Shown: positions 39,794 to 52,421 of the stretch, in pieces
How positions within the stretch are numbered: the first letter of the stretch is position 1
How the letters are laid out: every line of letters starts with the position of its first letter
Assembly (NCBI GenBank): GCA_019155205.2
Contig: JAHNZQ020000181.1
Coordinates: 3,273,797 to 3,337,796 of the forward strand
Direction: 5' to 3'
DNA: 64,000 nucleotides
DNA from: Gracilaria vermiculophylla
Taxonomy: Eukaryota; Rhodophyta; Florideophyceae; Gracilariales; Gracilariaceae
The notes under the pieces: generated by a model
Database searches by the model: none
Seen by the model: only the letters and a program-made list of their open reading frames with translations
Told to the model about the DNA's origin: nothing
Position numbers and translations under genes: made by a program

Positions 39794-42413
39794 CTTGTGG
39801 CTTGAGCGGTGACGTTGGAGGGATAGGCGCTGTGTTTCGTCTCAAATTCCTTCGAGGGCGCTGTTGGTTCTGCAGAGCGCGCTGAAAAGAGCACGTGTTA
39901 CACGTCGTACACGGAGCACCAGGACCGGGTGTAGTGTCAGCTGCTTCATGCGCCGTGGTGTACCACGGTGCATAAAAGTAGCATGATCTCGCTGAGCGCC
40001 GTTTTGATCGAATTTATCATAACACTCTCAGTTCATTGCCATCTTTAACTGTAGGTGGGATAAGCTCTACCACCCTAAGCTGCTCAGCTGCTGTTTAAAA
40101 GGCGTTGTCGTCGCCTCATTTTTCAAACCCATCCCAATCTGATGCACTGGAAACTCACATACAGAGCGTTTCAGAAGTAAAGGACACCCATAAAGCTCGC
40201 AAAAATGCGCAATTTTGCCCACTGTAGCCGTCTCTTTCCCTGCAAGCGTTCAATTTTGCGTTTCAAGAAGATAAGACACTTCGAACTCACGCATTATCAT
40301 TCCCTCACCACGTCGTCTTTCATTTTCAAAACGACACCAGAGCATCTAAACTAAAAGCGTATAAAATAGAACTTCAAAAATTACCTTAGATCTCCGCCGT
40401 TTTTTTTTTTTCAATTTCATACCATTTTTCTTAATTATAGAGAGCAATATTTATATATATATATATATATATATATTTGACGTTCTACTGGTAGCCTAGT
40501 AAAGTCTTGAGCCAAAAACTAATAAATGTACGCAAGCTTTCATCCTTTTATTGCATTTTGCACAAAGGATTTCATTAAAAAAAAACGACGTATTTATGAA
40601 AATGAACAAAACGGTGATGTATCACCCATTCAAAATTTTTTCAGTTTATAAAACTGTACAAATGTTCTTTTCGAAAGCTTATAGTAAACAAAACACAGTG
40701 CAATAGAAGGCTATTAGCATTAAAAAAGAGAGGGATGCGAGACAAATGTATTTCAAATTGAGTAAAACGTTTTTTTTACTGACTTGCATTGCTTCAAGTA
40801 TTGCTATTCGAAGTAAAAAAAGCAAAATACGTTTCGAATTGTAAATTTATATCAGCGCTCACATTATGGTGTGGATTGAACTTTTGATAAATTTAACTAG
40901 AGAAAAGGCGTCTTTGATAAGTATATTAGACTCAAAACTATTTACATATCCATCTTCAGAACGATATATGAAACATTACACATTTGTGCAAGATTTGGCT
41001 AATAGATTTCTTCTAAAACGGCGCGGCCGTTTAGTAGTCTTGAAAAATATAAAACTTTATTTGGCAACTAGAAAACAATGCCACGCAGGTACTTGCGCAT
41101 TTAATTCACTTTACCCCTTCTTCAAAAAGAAATAATATTCACTCGTCATTATACTTTACGGCCATTACAGTTCATTTGAAAAAGGTTTTGGTTTGAAATC
41201 CAAGTACTTGAAAATAGCGCATAACTCATGACTATTTTAATGATGTGATCCTAGAGAAATGCGATGCTAAAGCATTACATTAGTACAACGCATCATACGT
41301 AAGCAATATTCAAGTGCTGAAGAAGGCAAAATGAGGTTTATCAGGGAAATTTTCAATGGTTTTGAAACGGTTCTGCAACGGTTTTTAAACTTGAAAGTTT
41401 TTATAATCTGAGTTCGATAGTCTTGCAGTAGTAAACACCACTATTTGCGTTATAATATCAGGTATTCTATACTTATTAAAAAGACTTTACTTGCCTTCCA
41501 TCCAGTATATAATCCGCGCCGTTCCCCCAGTTCCTAAGTTTTCTATGATTCTACAAGACTTTCACAAATTTTTATCCTCCTCTTATTTTGGAATAGTGTC
41601 GAATAACCTTCTGCTCTTCTCTTTCTGTCAAAGAATTGCTCTATTTCGCCCGTTTCCACAGTCACCCCTCCCATCTCCAACTGCAAAACAGCAACTACCT
41701 TAGATACGTTAAGTGTGGAACAGCGATCAGCGCACTCGGAGCCGTTTGGTAGGCACAAGGGGGCGACGGGTCTAGAGACCACAAAGTATTTCAACCTAAA
41801 AGGAGAGAGTGAATGATATGTAGAATGATAGCGGGAGCATCAGAACGGCTCTATGCAAGGGATGGGCGGCAGGCTTCCGGCTCCCGATAGCTAATGACGG
41901 ATGCAGCGCTTTTTTGTCAGTGAGACCTGTTGCGATAGCTGGCTATCCTGTTGGTTGACTGTAAAACTCATATAGGGAAATAACTAGTCAGAAAATTCTT
42001 AACTTTTCTTAGTAGAAATGAATGAGCTCACGCACCGCTGTTTAGTATGTTGTAAAGCTCCGACTCCCCGCTAACCATCCATATGGCGGCAGTGCAATCG
42101 TTGGTTGCTTTCGACACGCTGTATACTGTAGCGCGCCGGCATCATGAAAATCTCGTATTTGTACTTTGTAGCCATTAATTAGTTCTAGGCATATGTCACC
42201 ATGGCCACAGCGCATGCACAATCACTTCGAAGTTCAATCACTGTATTACATTAAGAAGACTCTAATGCTTAATTACTTACCGTTACAATGTACTTGAAAC
42301 AATTTCAGTACTTGGTGATCATCGGTCATCGTGTGCCTTGGGTCAATTCATCAAGGATCGCGAGGTGCTCTGCCACACTCATTTTTTCTTAAATTAGACG
42401 TCCTTGTCGAAGT
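39794..42413. other. AT-rich transition region, no supported gene
   Basis: GC falls to about 35%. An AT repeat lies at 40452-40477 and poly-A/T tracts are frequent. An ATG-started frame of 89 codons at 40866-41135 is mostly Lys/Leu/Ile and not convincing. This is the boundary between the gene-dense block and the mobile-element block. Confidence 0.45.
40452..40477. repeat. (TA)n microsatellite
   Basis: A TA dinucleotide run of about 26 bases in AT-rich DNA. Confidence 0.9.
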
Positions 42414-42671
42414 TTAATACTCTTTTACAAAGTGCCTCCAGTTTTTCAGTTTGACTCTGGTCATCCATACAGCTTCCGAAATAGGGTCGCCTGGAAAATG
42501 TGCAATGTAGTATGAGGGACGATTCTCTAATTTCTTGTCATGAATCGCGAAAACGTTCTGCTCTACAGTTTCATCTACTTTAATGCCTACGGAAGATGGC
42601 ACCTTGCTTCCATGAGGATTCTTGTACTTGCGTAGTTTCGAAACATGAAAAACATTGTGGGCCCTTTTCAT
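42414..42671 (-). mobile_element. Ty3/gypsy integrase C-terminal chromodomain fragment
   Basis: The translation has the junction HNVFHVSKLRKY, the hallmark link between the integrase core and the chromodomain, followed by a chromodomain-like segment with EAVWMTRVKLKNW in place of the usual WEP...L.N. An in-frame TGA lies about 30 bases upstream. Immediately upstream (higher coordinates) is an LTR-like repeat, so the fragment is cut off from the rest of pol. It is a relic, and marks the lineage as a chromovirus. Confidence 0.7.
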
Positions 42672-42715
42672 CGAGAGTGAAAGCTCAAAGCGTCACATCA
42701 CTATGGTACAACTGA

Positions 42716-43266
42716 GGTACTGTCAGCCCTCCTCTCGAGGTAGTAAAGCACAACCTCGGTTAGGAGTTTTTGTTGACTACAAAGGTGCGTGTTCCTAAAG
42801 GTGGTCTCCGGTATCCGCTGTCGCGAGCCGGGGGAATTCTTAAAGGGGATCCACAAACACCAAGCAGAGGGCGAGGTTCACTGGGCGGACAATGATACTA
42901 CAGGCGCTGCTATGAGGCGACCTGGGGATCGGCGGCTGTGAAACCTTAGAATGATCGACGAGAGACTCCAACCGGAAAAGTAGATGAAGACTCAAGGGTG
43001 CTTGTCTCTACTTCCCCAGTGGTGGAGCTCGACCGGCAGATTAAGTATCAAGCCGGGAGCCCGTCTCGGCAGGTCTCACTACTGTAGTAGTTACCTGAAC
43101 AAATGTATTAAAAAAAATTTAAATTCTACCGTCCCTTAAGGACACTGTAGCGCAAGCGGGCAGAATTATGCACCACGTGGCTTACTTATTAAAATACGAG
43201 CTCTTCTTAGGAATACCGCGCAGTAAAGCCACACCACCATATTTCCTTAGAAGCCACTGTACTACA
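42716..43266. repeat. LTR-like repeat, copy 1 (~550 bp)
   Basis: It shares its whole length with 45861-46410 (in inverted orientation) and with ~61247-61836 (same orientation, more diverged). One edge reads TGTAGTACAG on the minus strand and the other ends CTGACAGTACC, so it has TG...CA character. Near-identical features include GGCAGATTAAGTA and a CACCACGTGGC motif. No target-site duplication of 4-6 bp is evident at this copy. Confidence 0.7.
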
Positions 43267-45860
43267 CCAGCATCAATAAATGTATACCCTAATTACGTAG
43301 TGTAGTGACTACTAATCAGATATTGTGCAGTTTAACCACGGCGCATGCCAAACCAAAAGGTAACCCACTCATTGTTCTACAGGCCTTCTTCTTGTATTAA
43401 ACCCCGCCCCTAGGCGATACGAGCAGCACCTGGCAGCCATAGCGTACCGCAGGACGATTTTCTTTCATTAGGCGGTTGTCAGCATTCCTTCGTTTGGCGT
43501 CTCTTTCAAAAACTAGTCCTTTCTGTACTAAAAGGCCTCTGCAAAGGAACTCTGATGAAACTTTCATATTACGATCGTCAAATAGGGGTAAAGGATAGGT
43601 ATTTATGATTAGAAAAACCTCCACCATTTGGGTCGGATGTGCGTGATACGGCCAGATTCAGAAGAGGGGTGGCCCGAATTATGGAAGTCTTTAGATAGTA
43701 TTAACAGTTATGGTGACACCTTACAGAGCGAACCACTCTACTCAGGTGCCCTCCTCGTCTTCGCCGCCTTAGCAAATATACCAAAACAGGGGAACTACCA
43801 TGGTTTTTGCTTTTAGTCTTCTCGCCTTTGCGAGCTATACATCTCCACACTGTTGGGATACCGCTGAGCATCTGAGTAGCTTATCCCTCTTGCGGGCCCC
43901 AAGGAACCCATTGTTTGGAGAACTATCACCATTTTCTTCAAATTCGCTTTTCTGTAAGGAAATCCCACCGGCCAGGCCGAGTGTTTTTCAGCCACGATCG
44001 TGACTTGTTCCACTTCTCTCTCCCATTCCTTCTCCTTTTATTTTGCTCCTTTATCAGGTTGCTTTCCCGCTACTCGCCGCAGTGTGTATATCCAGGTACA
44101 CTCGCCACATCATTGACAACTAGCTCGTGGGGATGCACTAGAAACACCCCGTTCCCGTTCATACTCCTTATTTGTAAAAGATCTTCCTATAAATCCCTAC
44201 TTGCGAACGGTGGACCCCACTTTTACAGCCAGCTCGCCACGTAATTCCTTGATAGAGCTTCTTAGCTGAGCCACCTCTTCAGAGGAAGATCTGGACGTCG
44301 TCGTCGTGTTCTCCAGTCGCCTGGAAAAGCCCTAGAACTTAAGTTTTCTTGGCCTACCGGTATTGAAATTTTCAGTGCGCGTACTCACTGGTGTCCTGAT
44401 CTCGGTGTGCGCGCCACCTGGTACCTTCGCAATCATAGCTCTGCTCCCATTAGCTTTTTTCCCGCTCTTATTGAGTCCTCCGTGTCCACTAGAGAGCCAG
44501 TCACTCATCTAAGTGGTTTTGTTACTGTTACTCTATCGTTTATTTGCTTTTCATTCGGGTCGATCACACTCGAGTCCACCCTTTTGGATGTTGGTATCAT
44601 CAGAAGTGCACCGGTCCGTTTGGTTTCTTGCTCGCCGGCATCAACTTTGTGACCATTTGAAATCGATACCGCACCTCAGGACCCTTTTGCATTAGAATCT
44701 AGTGGTGGAACAGTCGATAACGTGGCCGCCGACGATCGTTCCACTTCACCTCTAACTGGTAGTGAGCTCTGCCTCTTGGCAACCATTTAGGATGCATTAA
44801 TATCTTTGCGGATGCTTGATGGTGCGCGAATCAATGGGTAGGCCAGCTAGCCTTTTTTTGTACAGACGATTGTTCAACTCCTTGCGGATTCGCCTCGCTT
44901 CACAAAATACTCTCGTCAGGAGAGTCTGCCAGTTTGCAAACCATTTTTCTCTTCGATATCATTTTTTTTCGCCCGCAATGGTTTCCAACCACTGTATTGT
45001 CACTGCGTAACCTTCAAGATTTCCCGTGGTTCCTATCAGCTTAAACGACTACATAGATCTCCACTCAGGATCAGCCCGTACGGTGGGAATTCCAAGTAGA
45101 TATCTCGCTCGACCAGCCGGTGTGACAAGGGTTCTGTTCTGAAAGCAGGATGCCAAATGGTGATTCGCCCCACGCGTCGCGGTAGTCCACATGGTGCCCT
45201 GCCGGTTCTTGATGGCCAAGCCTCTCTTGGTGACGACCACATCCTTCCGACTCAAGCTCGTAATGTGCAACAAATGTCTCCGCCTTCATCACCAACTGAT
45301 TTGCCTTCCGTTTGGCAGCCGTTGATCGGTTTTCGTGATCTGTTCTAGTCTAATGGCTGAAATGAATGTGCTTTTGTGGAAGTCAGCCCAGCAATAATTG
45401 CCACTGAGGTGGATTGGACTTTTCCAAAGAACATGTTATAAGTCTCACTGGTTTTTCTTCGTCCTACCATGCACGGTTTTGTCACTTTCTAGCGATAAGA
45501 TTGTGCGGTGCTTGCCCCCAACCACTGGCCTTCAAATGCGATACCAGCTGGTTGTGGAATCCTTACTTCGTTTTCTGCTTTCGATTCTAAGCGGCGATAT
45601 ACCCACTTCATCATGTTCATTCCCTCGATGGTATTCTGCGATGTAGCGTACACCAGGGTCCCAACGAACGGGAGTACTTCTGCCGATCGGTTCCGATGGT
45701 ACACCACTTTGATCCAGCGAACCTAATATACTGTACTATGCCGCAGAAGGTCTGCTTCGACCATCCGTTGCACACTAATTTTGTTGATGGACAGATTTTA
45801 ATGGGTTCCGGATACGGATGTCGAGGCCCAGCTAAGACAAAGACGGGCAAACGTGCAAAC
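43267..45860. mobile_element. Retroelement remnants between two inverted LTR-like repeats
   Basis: The 2.6 kb have short minus-strand frames. One, 45049-45273, has a pattern (LLHITSLSRKDVVVTKRGL) reminiscent of the pre-integrase region of Ty1/copia elements, and 43813-44013 and 45617-45850 may be gag or protease relics. Stops and frame changes are frequent. The assignment is weak; that this is degraded mobile DNA is more secure from its position between repeats. Confidence 0.35.
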
Positions 45861-46410
45861 TGTAGTACAGTGGCTCCTAAGGAAATAGGGTGGTTTGGCC
45901 TTAAAGCATAATATTCCTAAGGAGGGTTCGTAATTTATTAGCTGGGCCACGTGGTGCATAATCTCGCCCGCGTGCACTACAGTATCCTTGAGGTACAGTA
46001 GAATTATTATTTATTTTAGTTAATTTATGCAGGTAATTAGTACAGTAGTGAGACATACCGTGGCGGGCTCCCGGCTTGATACTTAATCTGCCGGTTGAGC
46101 TCCACCTCTGGGGAAGTAAATACAAGCACCCTTGAGTCTTCATCTACTTTTCCGGTTGGAGTCTCTCGTCGATCAACTCAGGTTTCTAAGCCGTCGATCC
46201 CCGGGTCGCCTCATAGCAGCGCCTGTAGGAACATTGTCCGCCCAGTGAACCTTCCCCTCCGCTTGGTGTTTGCGGATCCCCTTTGAGAATTCCCCCGGCT
46301 CGCGACAGCGGATATCGGAGACCACCTTTAGGAACAAACACCTTTGTAGTCAACAAAAACTCCTAACGGACGTTGTGCTTTACTACCTCGAGAGGAGGGC
46401 TGACAGTACC
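45861..46410. repeat. LTR-like repeat, copy 2 (~550 bp, inverted relative to copy 1)
   Basis: It reads TGTAGTACAG...CTGACAGTACC on the + strand, nearly the reverse complement of copy 1 throughout. Left and right flanks (GCAAAC and ATAAGA) do not match, so no target-site duplication is visible. Confidence 0.7.
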
Positions 46411-49400
46411 ATAAGAACCATGCATACGTGTAAAATTGTCGAGGTTGTTTCTCGATAGCATGACATTTGTTGGTAAAATTTAGTATGGGGTCTAGATTGG
46501 TGGAGTTGCAATAAATTTTGAAGCATTTGTACGTCCTTATCTACCGGGTCTTAAAGTACCACGGCAGCTGCATTTGTCGGGAAAGTCCATTTGCAGCTAC
46601 CATTTGGTCGGTCGCTATCGCAAATTCGGCCACGGTGCTCGCCCAATTGGTTCCGCATGTCGCCCGAGAAGCAGTGCTTTGGCCTGCCAAGTGCTCGGAT
46701 GAGCTCTTCCTAGCTAGCGCTTTGTATCAAGTTGATCGCGTTTTCCTTTTGTCTTTTTACTTGGTCTACATTATCCTCGAGGAGCGCGTTGAATCGAACT
46801 TTGTCGCGAACATTACATTTACGGTCACATAACGGGAAACCATACTGGACGAAGCCCTCTCCCACGAGTGTAAACCTAGCCAGAAGTAGGCCTTATAGAA
46901 CAACAATACCCATTCTGTTGCTTCAGAAACGAAGCCTCAGGTTAGCGGCCATACAGTTGAAGGCAAAGATGATGATGCCCCCGTGGTTGGACTCTCAATG
47001 ATGCTTTTGTCTTCGAGATTCCACCAGTCTCCGGATATACCGGCTTCGATCGCTCTGACTCCGATGCCACTCACAAGCGTGCCTCTTCCAGGTGGTCCGG
47101 CTTATTCTATCCGTCTGACTTCATCACCATGTCGCAGCCTGCCGAGTGTTTCCGTTGGGCGCCGCACGGCTTCATTTGTTGCAACCGAAGTGATGCTTTT
47201 GTCTTTCCCCATACGATAAGTGTTCAATCAGTTGATAATGGACCACACGCAGCGTGTTTTCAATCAAGGTTCTCTCCAGAACTTTAATCATCCTTTTCCT
47301 TTGTGTGCAATTTCCATTACTGATGCCCAAGCTAGTCGTTTTCCGCCGCCGGCCCGTTTTCCCGGTATACCGAGGCCGTTCGGGATGCCGGTAGCTCATC
47401 TCAGTGAAAGGCTCACCACATGGTTTCAAAACACGCACTTGCTCGATATGATCCTAGAGCGCAACAATTAATGGTTGGCTCTCCCGCTGCATATAATCCG
47501 GTCTTTTCGGATCCTGGGAATGCATTTAGCTATCCTGCTACTCCAAGGCCTCTTTTTGGTATCCCACCATTGTATTTGTACCCATTCCTGTGGGTTCCTC
47601 TGCAGAAACTATATCATTTGGTCTCTTGTACCAGTAAGCGGGCATTTATTTGTAACTACACGCAGTGGGGTTTAAGAGACCCTCGCTTCCCACCTCCAAT
47701 GGCTTGCCTCCTCCCTCTCTCTGTGTAGGAAAGCCCACTACCTGTACATCGAATGTTCTGTGTTGTTGTGCAATAGCCCGCAAGCGGAAAAAGCACACGA
47801 AGACGTCCGAATCTTCCTCTGCAGAGGTATTTCGGCGGTAGAGCTCTCTCGACAGAACAACACGACAATGTACGGTGTACTTTCGAGGTTGCCCCGGTAG
47901 CCCTTGGCGGCCAGGGAATAAGAAAGATCCTCACTAGGTGGGTGTCTGAATGTGTGGTCCTGCCGTGGAGGAAATAAATGGGAAAGAATGGGGGAGTGCG
48001 GGTTGCGAGTTCCACAAGGTGGAGGATGTACCACCAATGTGGGAAAAATAGGAGTAGCCGTAAGGCACAGAGTGGCAGGCCGTAAAGATCCATTTATATG
48101 GGCGAGCACAGTGAAACTGGTTATATACCCAAAGTATGTGCGCTCCCAGCGAACAAGGCGGATGCGCATCCGTACACTACGGGATGTTCCTCGTGAGAGG
48201 CAAATACCGACGTAGGCGGAAGGCTGAGAGCCAGAAACTTGATTATCTTTTACGGAGAGTGGTGACCGTGACATCGGCATCATGACGTACTGTAGTACTA
48301 CGTAAGGGAAAAGAGGAAGTACTAAATAAGTAAATAACCGACCATTCGGGCCACCACCCATGCACTGTACCAGGCATCGGTCCTTCCGGGAGTTCCCCGA
48401 GCCCCACGTGAAGGACGCATTCCACCGGCCACTTACGCGGGACTTAGTCATATTTATCCTCTCCTATGCATTTCACAGTACGAGCCCATATACGTATATA
48501 TTCCAAAAAAATGTAGGTGCACTTCATGTAGGTATGGGGTAGCACTCATGCTAACGCCTTCGCAACTAGGTAGCCTTTATATTTAGCTGCCTTTTTGAGT
48601 AAAGCTTCTTGGTCTTGTTCTTCTCTATTCTGTATTTCATTCTTGGTGTTTCAGACTCTGGCTTCTTTCTTCTATTTCTTTTGGCTTCTAATTTTTTGAA
48701 TTTTTTGCCGTTCCCCTCGCGCACAAAACCTCTCCATCTCTTGGTTTGGCTGTTTCCCAGGGATTCGAAATACTTCAACTGGTGGAAGTAGTGCACGATG
48801 GCGCCAATATCTGAGAAGGAACATGTGTTGGATATACCGCATGGGTTCTGAACTATTCTAAGCTGCATCGTATTGGTACCATATCACGCAGTAGTGAATC
48901 TCATTGAAATTATACTCATATCCCACGACGGTTTTTTCAATCGCTATGACAGTTTCCAGGTCCACTTCTGAACTTCTGTCTGCTTCAAATGCGTATGGTT
49001 TTGATGCACGGTCTTCTTTGTAGTACATTCGTGCCGATGTTTGTAATGATTGGACGGCCACTACTTAAGGACAAAAAGCCTTCAAGACTCTATCAACTGA
49101 TATGGCGCTGGCCATTCCTCGCTTTCTGTTGGTTACTGTGGTTCCGTCATACCACCACACCACAAACGGTGCACTCCCGATTAACAGTAATTTTGGCTTA
49201 ATCAGTGCATCTTCCAACTGGTCTTCACCATCTTCTGCCGGAACAGGGTCTAGAAATATTGGGAGGTATATCCCCAGAAAGGTATATATCGTTTTCCAAT
49301 TATATTACGCTCTTCACTTGTTGGTGTTGATATGGTTTATACCACTGCTAGACACTTTTCATTTGTCCAGTAGCAGCTTTATGGGTTTTTGAAAGGCTTC

Positions 49401-49825
49401 TAAATATGAACTTTTCATTCGTGCGCTTATTGGAGTACCTTCTGCCTGTTGTTTAGTAGAGCCAGTGGTTTCACGTATCTCACGAAGGTGATAATCGAAA
49501 AACAGGTGACGATTTTTCGTAGCCATGTAATTGTGAACGTATGAATTGTAGGCGTACGTTAATGGCTGAATGGAATCTCCCCGAATGGGTTGATGTTCTG
49601 AAACCTAATGTCAAAGCCTCGTGTCTATTTTACCGACCTCCTCATATGAGGCCAATCTTAAACCAAAATTTTCGGAAGTTTTCTTTTCCCGATTCTCACC
49701 CAAAGCATATGAATAGGTCCGCGTATGAGTGTAGAAGAGCAGCAAACCCAAATTTGTAAATAATTGCGCAAGCTCTTGACTCTACGAGCAAAATCATATC
49801 CGCCACACGAATCCAGATCTCGAAA
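46411..49825. other. 3.4-kb degenerate region, probable mobile-element debris
   Basis: The stretch has many short frames and no recognisable conserved motif. The longest is 47738-48451 on the minus strand (237 codons, ATG start), with a mixed composition but no domain I know. Similar Arg/Lys-rich and Phe/Leu-rich frames recur at 48.6 kb and 63.3 kb. I read it as old insertions. Confidence 0.35.
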
Positions 49826-51909
49826 ATGACCCACCCTACTGATGCTCGCCTTACTCCTGGAAATGGTGTTCGTGGTCGTGCGTCACTGAATACGTCTGCC
49901 AGTAGAGTAGGCGACTGTTTGGGTCCGCCTGGAAGAGCAAAAAACTTTCAGGCACGGTTATTGAGGTCATTGTGTTCGAACTCAATGGCCGTCGTCAGAG
50001 ATCGGTTACGGCTGATTGGAAATTTCAAGCCCGTGTCAAGCGCGTGACGATAAAACTTGTCAATGTCAAAGCAGGAATCGCTCCTGGACTCACAGAAGTC
50101 AATTTGGGTGTAAATGGGCAACAGACGCCGATTCAAGCTACAAACGATGTTGACTCAGCTCCAGTGACATTGGCGACCGTTACACCCGGGGCAATTGACA
50201 GCATCGAGATTGAAAGAGATTCGACCGCTCATGGCCGCAGATGGAAATTTGAAGATGTTTCCGACCCGCGAAATGGGCCGGTACAGTCTAAGACTTGGAA
50301 GGTGATTAACCAAGCAGGCCATGTGCTCATTCATGGAAGTGTTCCTCGAGACTTCTCTCCGTATGACTTCTTGATGTACACGTCCCCTTTCATGCACCTC
50401 TCCGTCATTGTCAGACTGACAAACAGCAACCTCAAAGAACCGGGATATCGACGTGTCACAAGAGGAGAAATCTTAAAGTTTTTCAGAGTGTTGGCCATGA
50501 TGACTAAATTCAAAGATGGAAACAGAAGAGACTTGGGGAGGACAACGTCAGTGACGAAGTATGGACCCGTGGAAAACTTTGGACGTTTTATGTCACGTGC
50601 AAGATTTGACAAAATTCTAAGTTCAATAAGATTCAGCTCTCTATCAGAGTGCTCTGACGAACTTGAGGCACGATCAAAATGGTCAGTTGTCAGTGGGTTT
50701 GTTTATGCCGTCAACCAGCACCGGGCTCGAAATGTCACTCCATCAGAACACATTTGCGTTGACGAGAGCATGTCTCGCTAATATGGACTTGGTGGGCTGT
50801 GGATTGACATTGGACTGCCACATTACGTGGATTTCGACTGCAAACCCGAAAATGGATGCGAGATTCGAACTGCCGCTTGTGTACAAAGTGGTATGATGTT
50901 GAGGCTCGATATCGTTGGTGGGGCGGTCAACTCTCGCGGTCTTGATTTTGAGGATGAACTCAGTGCTTCGGCAGGGGCTACCTTGCGTCTTGTGATACCG
51001 TGGTTGCGCACGGACAGATTTGTATGTGGAGATTCTTGGTTTGCATCGGTGTCAACAGATCAAGCTTTGATGCGGTACAGAACACTGTTTATTGGCATTG
51101 TGAAGGGGGGAACAAGTCAGTTTCCGATGGTATATCTGGCAGGATTGGAGTTGACTTCTTGTGGAGACCATGTGAGCATGGTCAGCAACAAAGATGGGGA
51201 CTGTATGAAGTTACTCGCTCTACTTTGAATGGATCGGCAGAGAAGATACATTATTGGTTCATGATTGGTCACACCTCTTGGTGAACCTGTCGAGCGAAAC
51301 AGGTGGAGGAAAAAAGGTGACTTAACGAGGAAGGCACAGTAACATGTCAGCATTCCGCAGGTTGCTGAAACGTACTACTAAACTTGTGGTCAAATTGACA
51401 GACACAAAAGAAACAGGCAGGATTCGCTCGATTTAAAGAAAAAATTCCAGGTAAAAACTTGGTCGCTCAGTGTCCACACTACTCTTCTTTCTGTTTGCAT
51501 TGTTGAAGATTGGTTTCCTTACAAACACTTGATGGGTCCACGCAGCTCAATGACAAAACCGTTTTTCTACGAAAAGCTTGCCGTTGGGTTGATTGGTAAC
51601 AATTTTGACTGCGTTGGAGTGAGAACAAAAGTTGTTGACCAGCCGAGAGACGAGTGCATTCAGAAAGATGTGAGCGGAATTGGTCTACATTTAGTCCCGA
51701 CTAATTAGAAGCGCAAATTGAGCAACGGTTCAATATGGAAAGCTAAATATCAAGGACGCTGTCGTATCTGCAAAGATTTAAAGTCTAAGTTATTTTTCTC
51801 GGGTTTTCGGGATGCGCGTGTTCACAGTATGTATGTTTGCCATCCTGACACGAGTCGTCAATGCTATCGTGACCATCTGCAAGCTAGGCAGGACATCTTG
51901 GAGTTTTAA
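49826..51909 (+). pseudogene. piggyBac-type (DDE_Tnp_1_7) transposase relic
   Basis: The frames 49826-50047, 49972-50781, 50827-51228 and 51718-51909 together resemble a piggyBac/PGBD transposase. Recognisable points are a DFSPYDFLMYTSPF-like N-terminal region, EHICVDESMSR with the first catalytic Asp, LGGLWIDIGLPHYV, then FVCGDSWFASV with the second Asp, and a C-terminal Cys-rich zone (CRICKDLKSK...YVCHPDTSRQCYRDH). A stop (50779-50781) lies just after the first catalytic Asp, with further stops and shifts downstream, so it is inactive. No terminal inverted repeat was identified; a TTAA occurs at about 49559-49562 but this is weak evidence for an end. Confidence 0.7.
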
Positions 51910-52179
51910 AATCATAGAAGTATATTGCAACGCATTTGTCTGCCAACGGACAATTTTTTTGTCTCTTCAGTTCGCATATAAGATAAAAGTTGAACGGTGC
52001 CCCCTACCAGATAACCTGCGTCTTCAGACATGCATTATTGCTATTTATCTATTTCGTAATTCCCCTTTAGAAGATGTCTCCGTACACTTTTTTATGTTTA
52101 AGTGGGCGTCAAAAGACGCACTGGAGACAGTAGTTTGTCGAACTGGTCGACTTCCAATAAAGGAATTTTCGAATTTCTT

Positions 52180-52262
52180 GTAGAACCTCAACTGTGTCGC
52201 ACCTGCACATCTATAGCTTCGCAAAGCAGCAATCTAACCATTCGACCACGCTTGCTTGCCGA
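52180..52262 (-). repeat. tRNA-like relic (A-box and degenerate B-box)
   Basis: On the minus strand, TGGTCGAATGG (52238-52248) matches the Pol III A-box consensus TRGYNNANNGG. The sequence GGTGCGACACA (52193-52203) sits at the right spacing for a B-box but has lost its conserved TTC. A GCTTTGCGAAGC hairpin lies between them. Acceptor-stem pairing is absent, so this is not a working tRNA; a tRNA pseudogene or a tRNA-derived SINE head fits better. Confidence 0.45.
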
Positions 52263-52421
52263 TGTTGAAGTATTTCTACGTTGTATATAAAGTCTGGTTG
52301 TTTTGGGTGAAGAAGATGATTATGGTCACGAAAAAGCACAAATCCGTTTCAACTGTGCCGTATTTTGAGTCATGGGGCCGGGCCAAATAGCCAAACATAC
52401 TAAAATTTACCTTTAACTATA

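Noticed and set aside
47738..48451. 237-codon minus-strand frame in the mobile region
   Set aside because: No motif of any retroelement or host family; kept only as part of debris.
52180..52262. Functional tRNA gene
   Set aside because: No acceptor stem pairing and the B-box is damaged.
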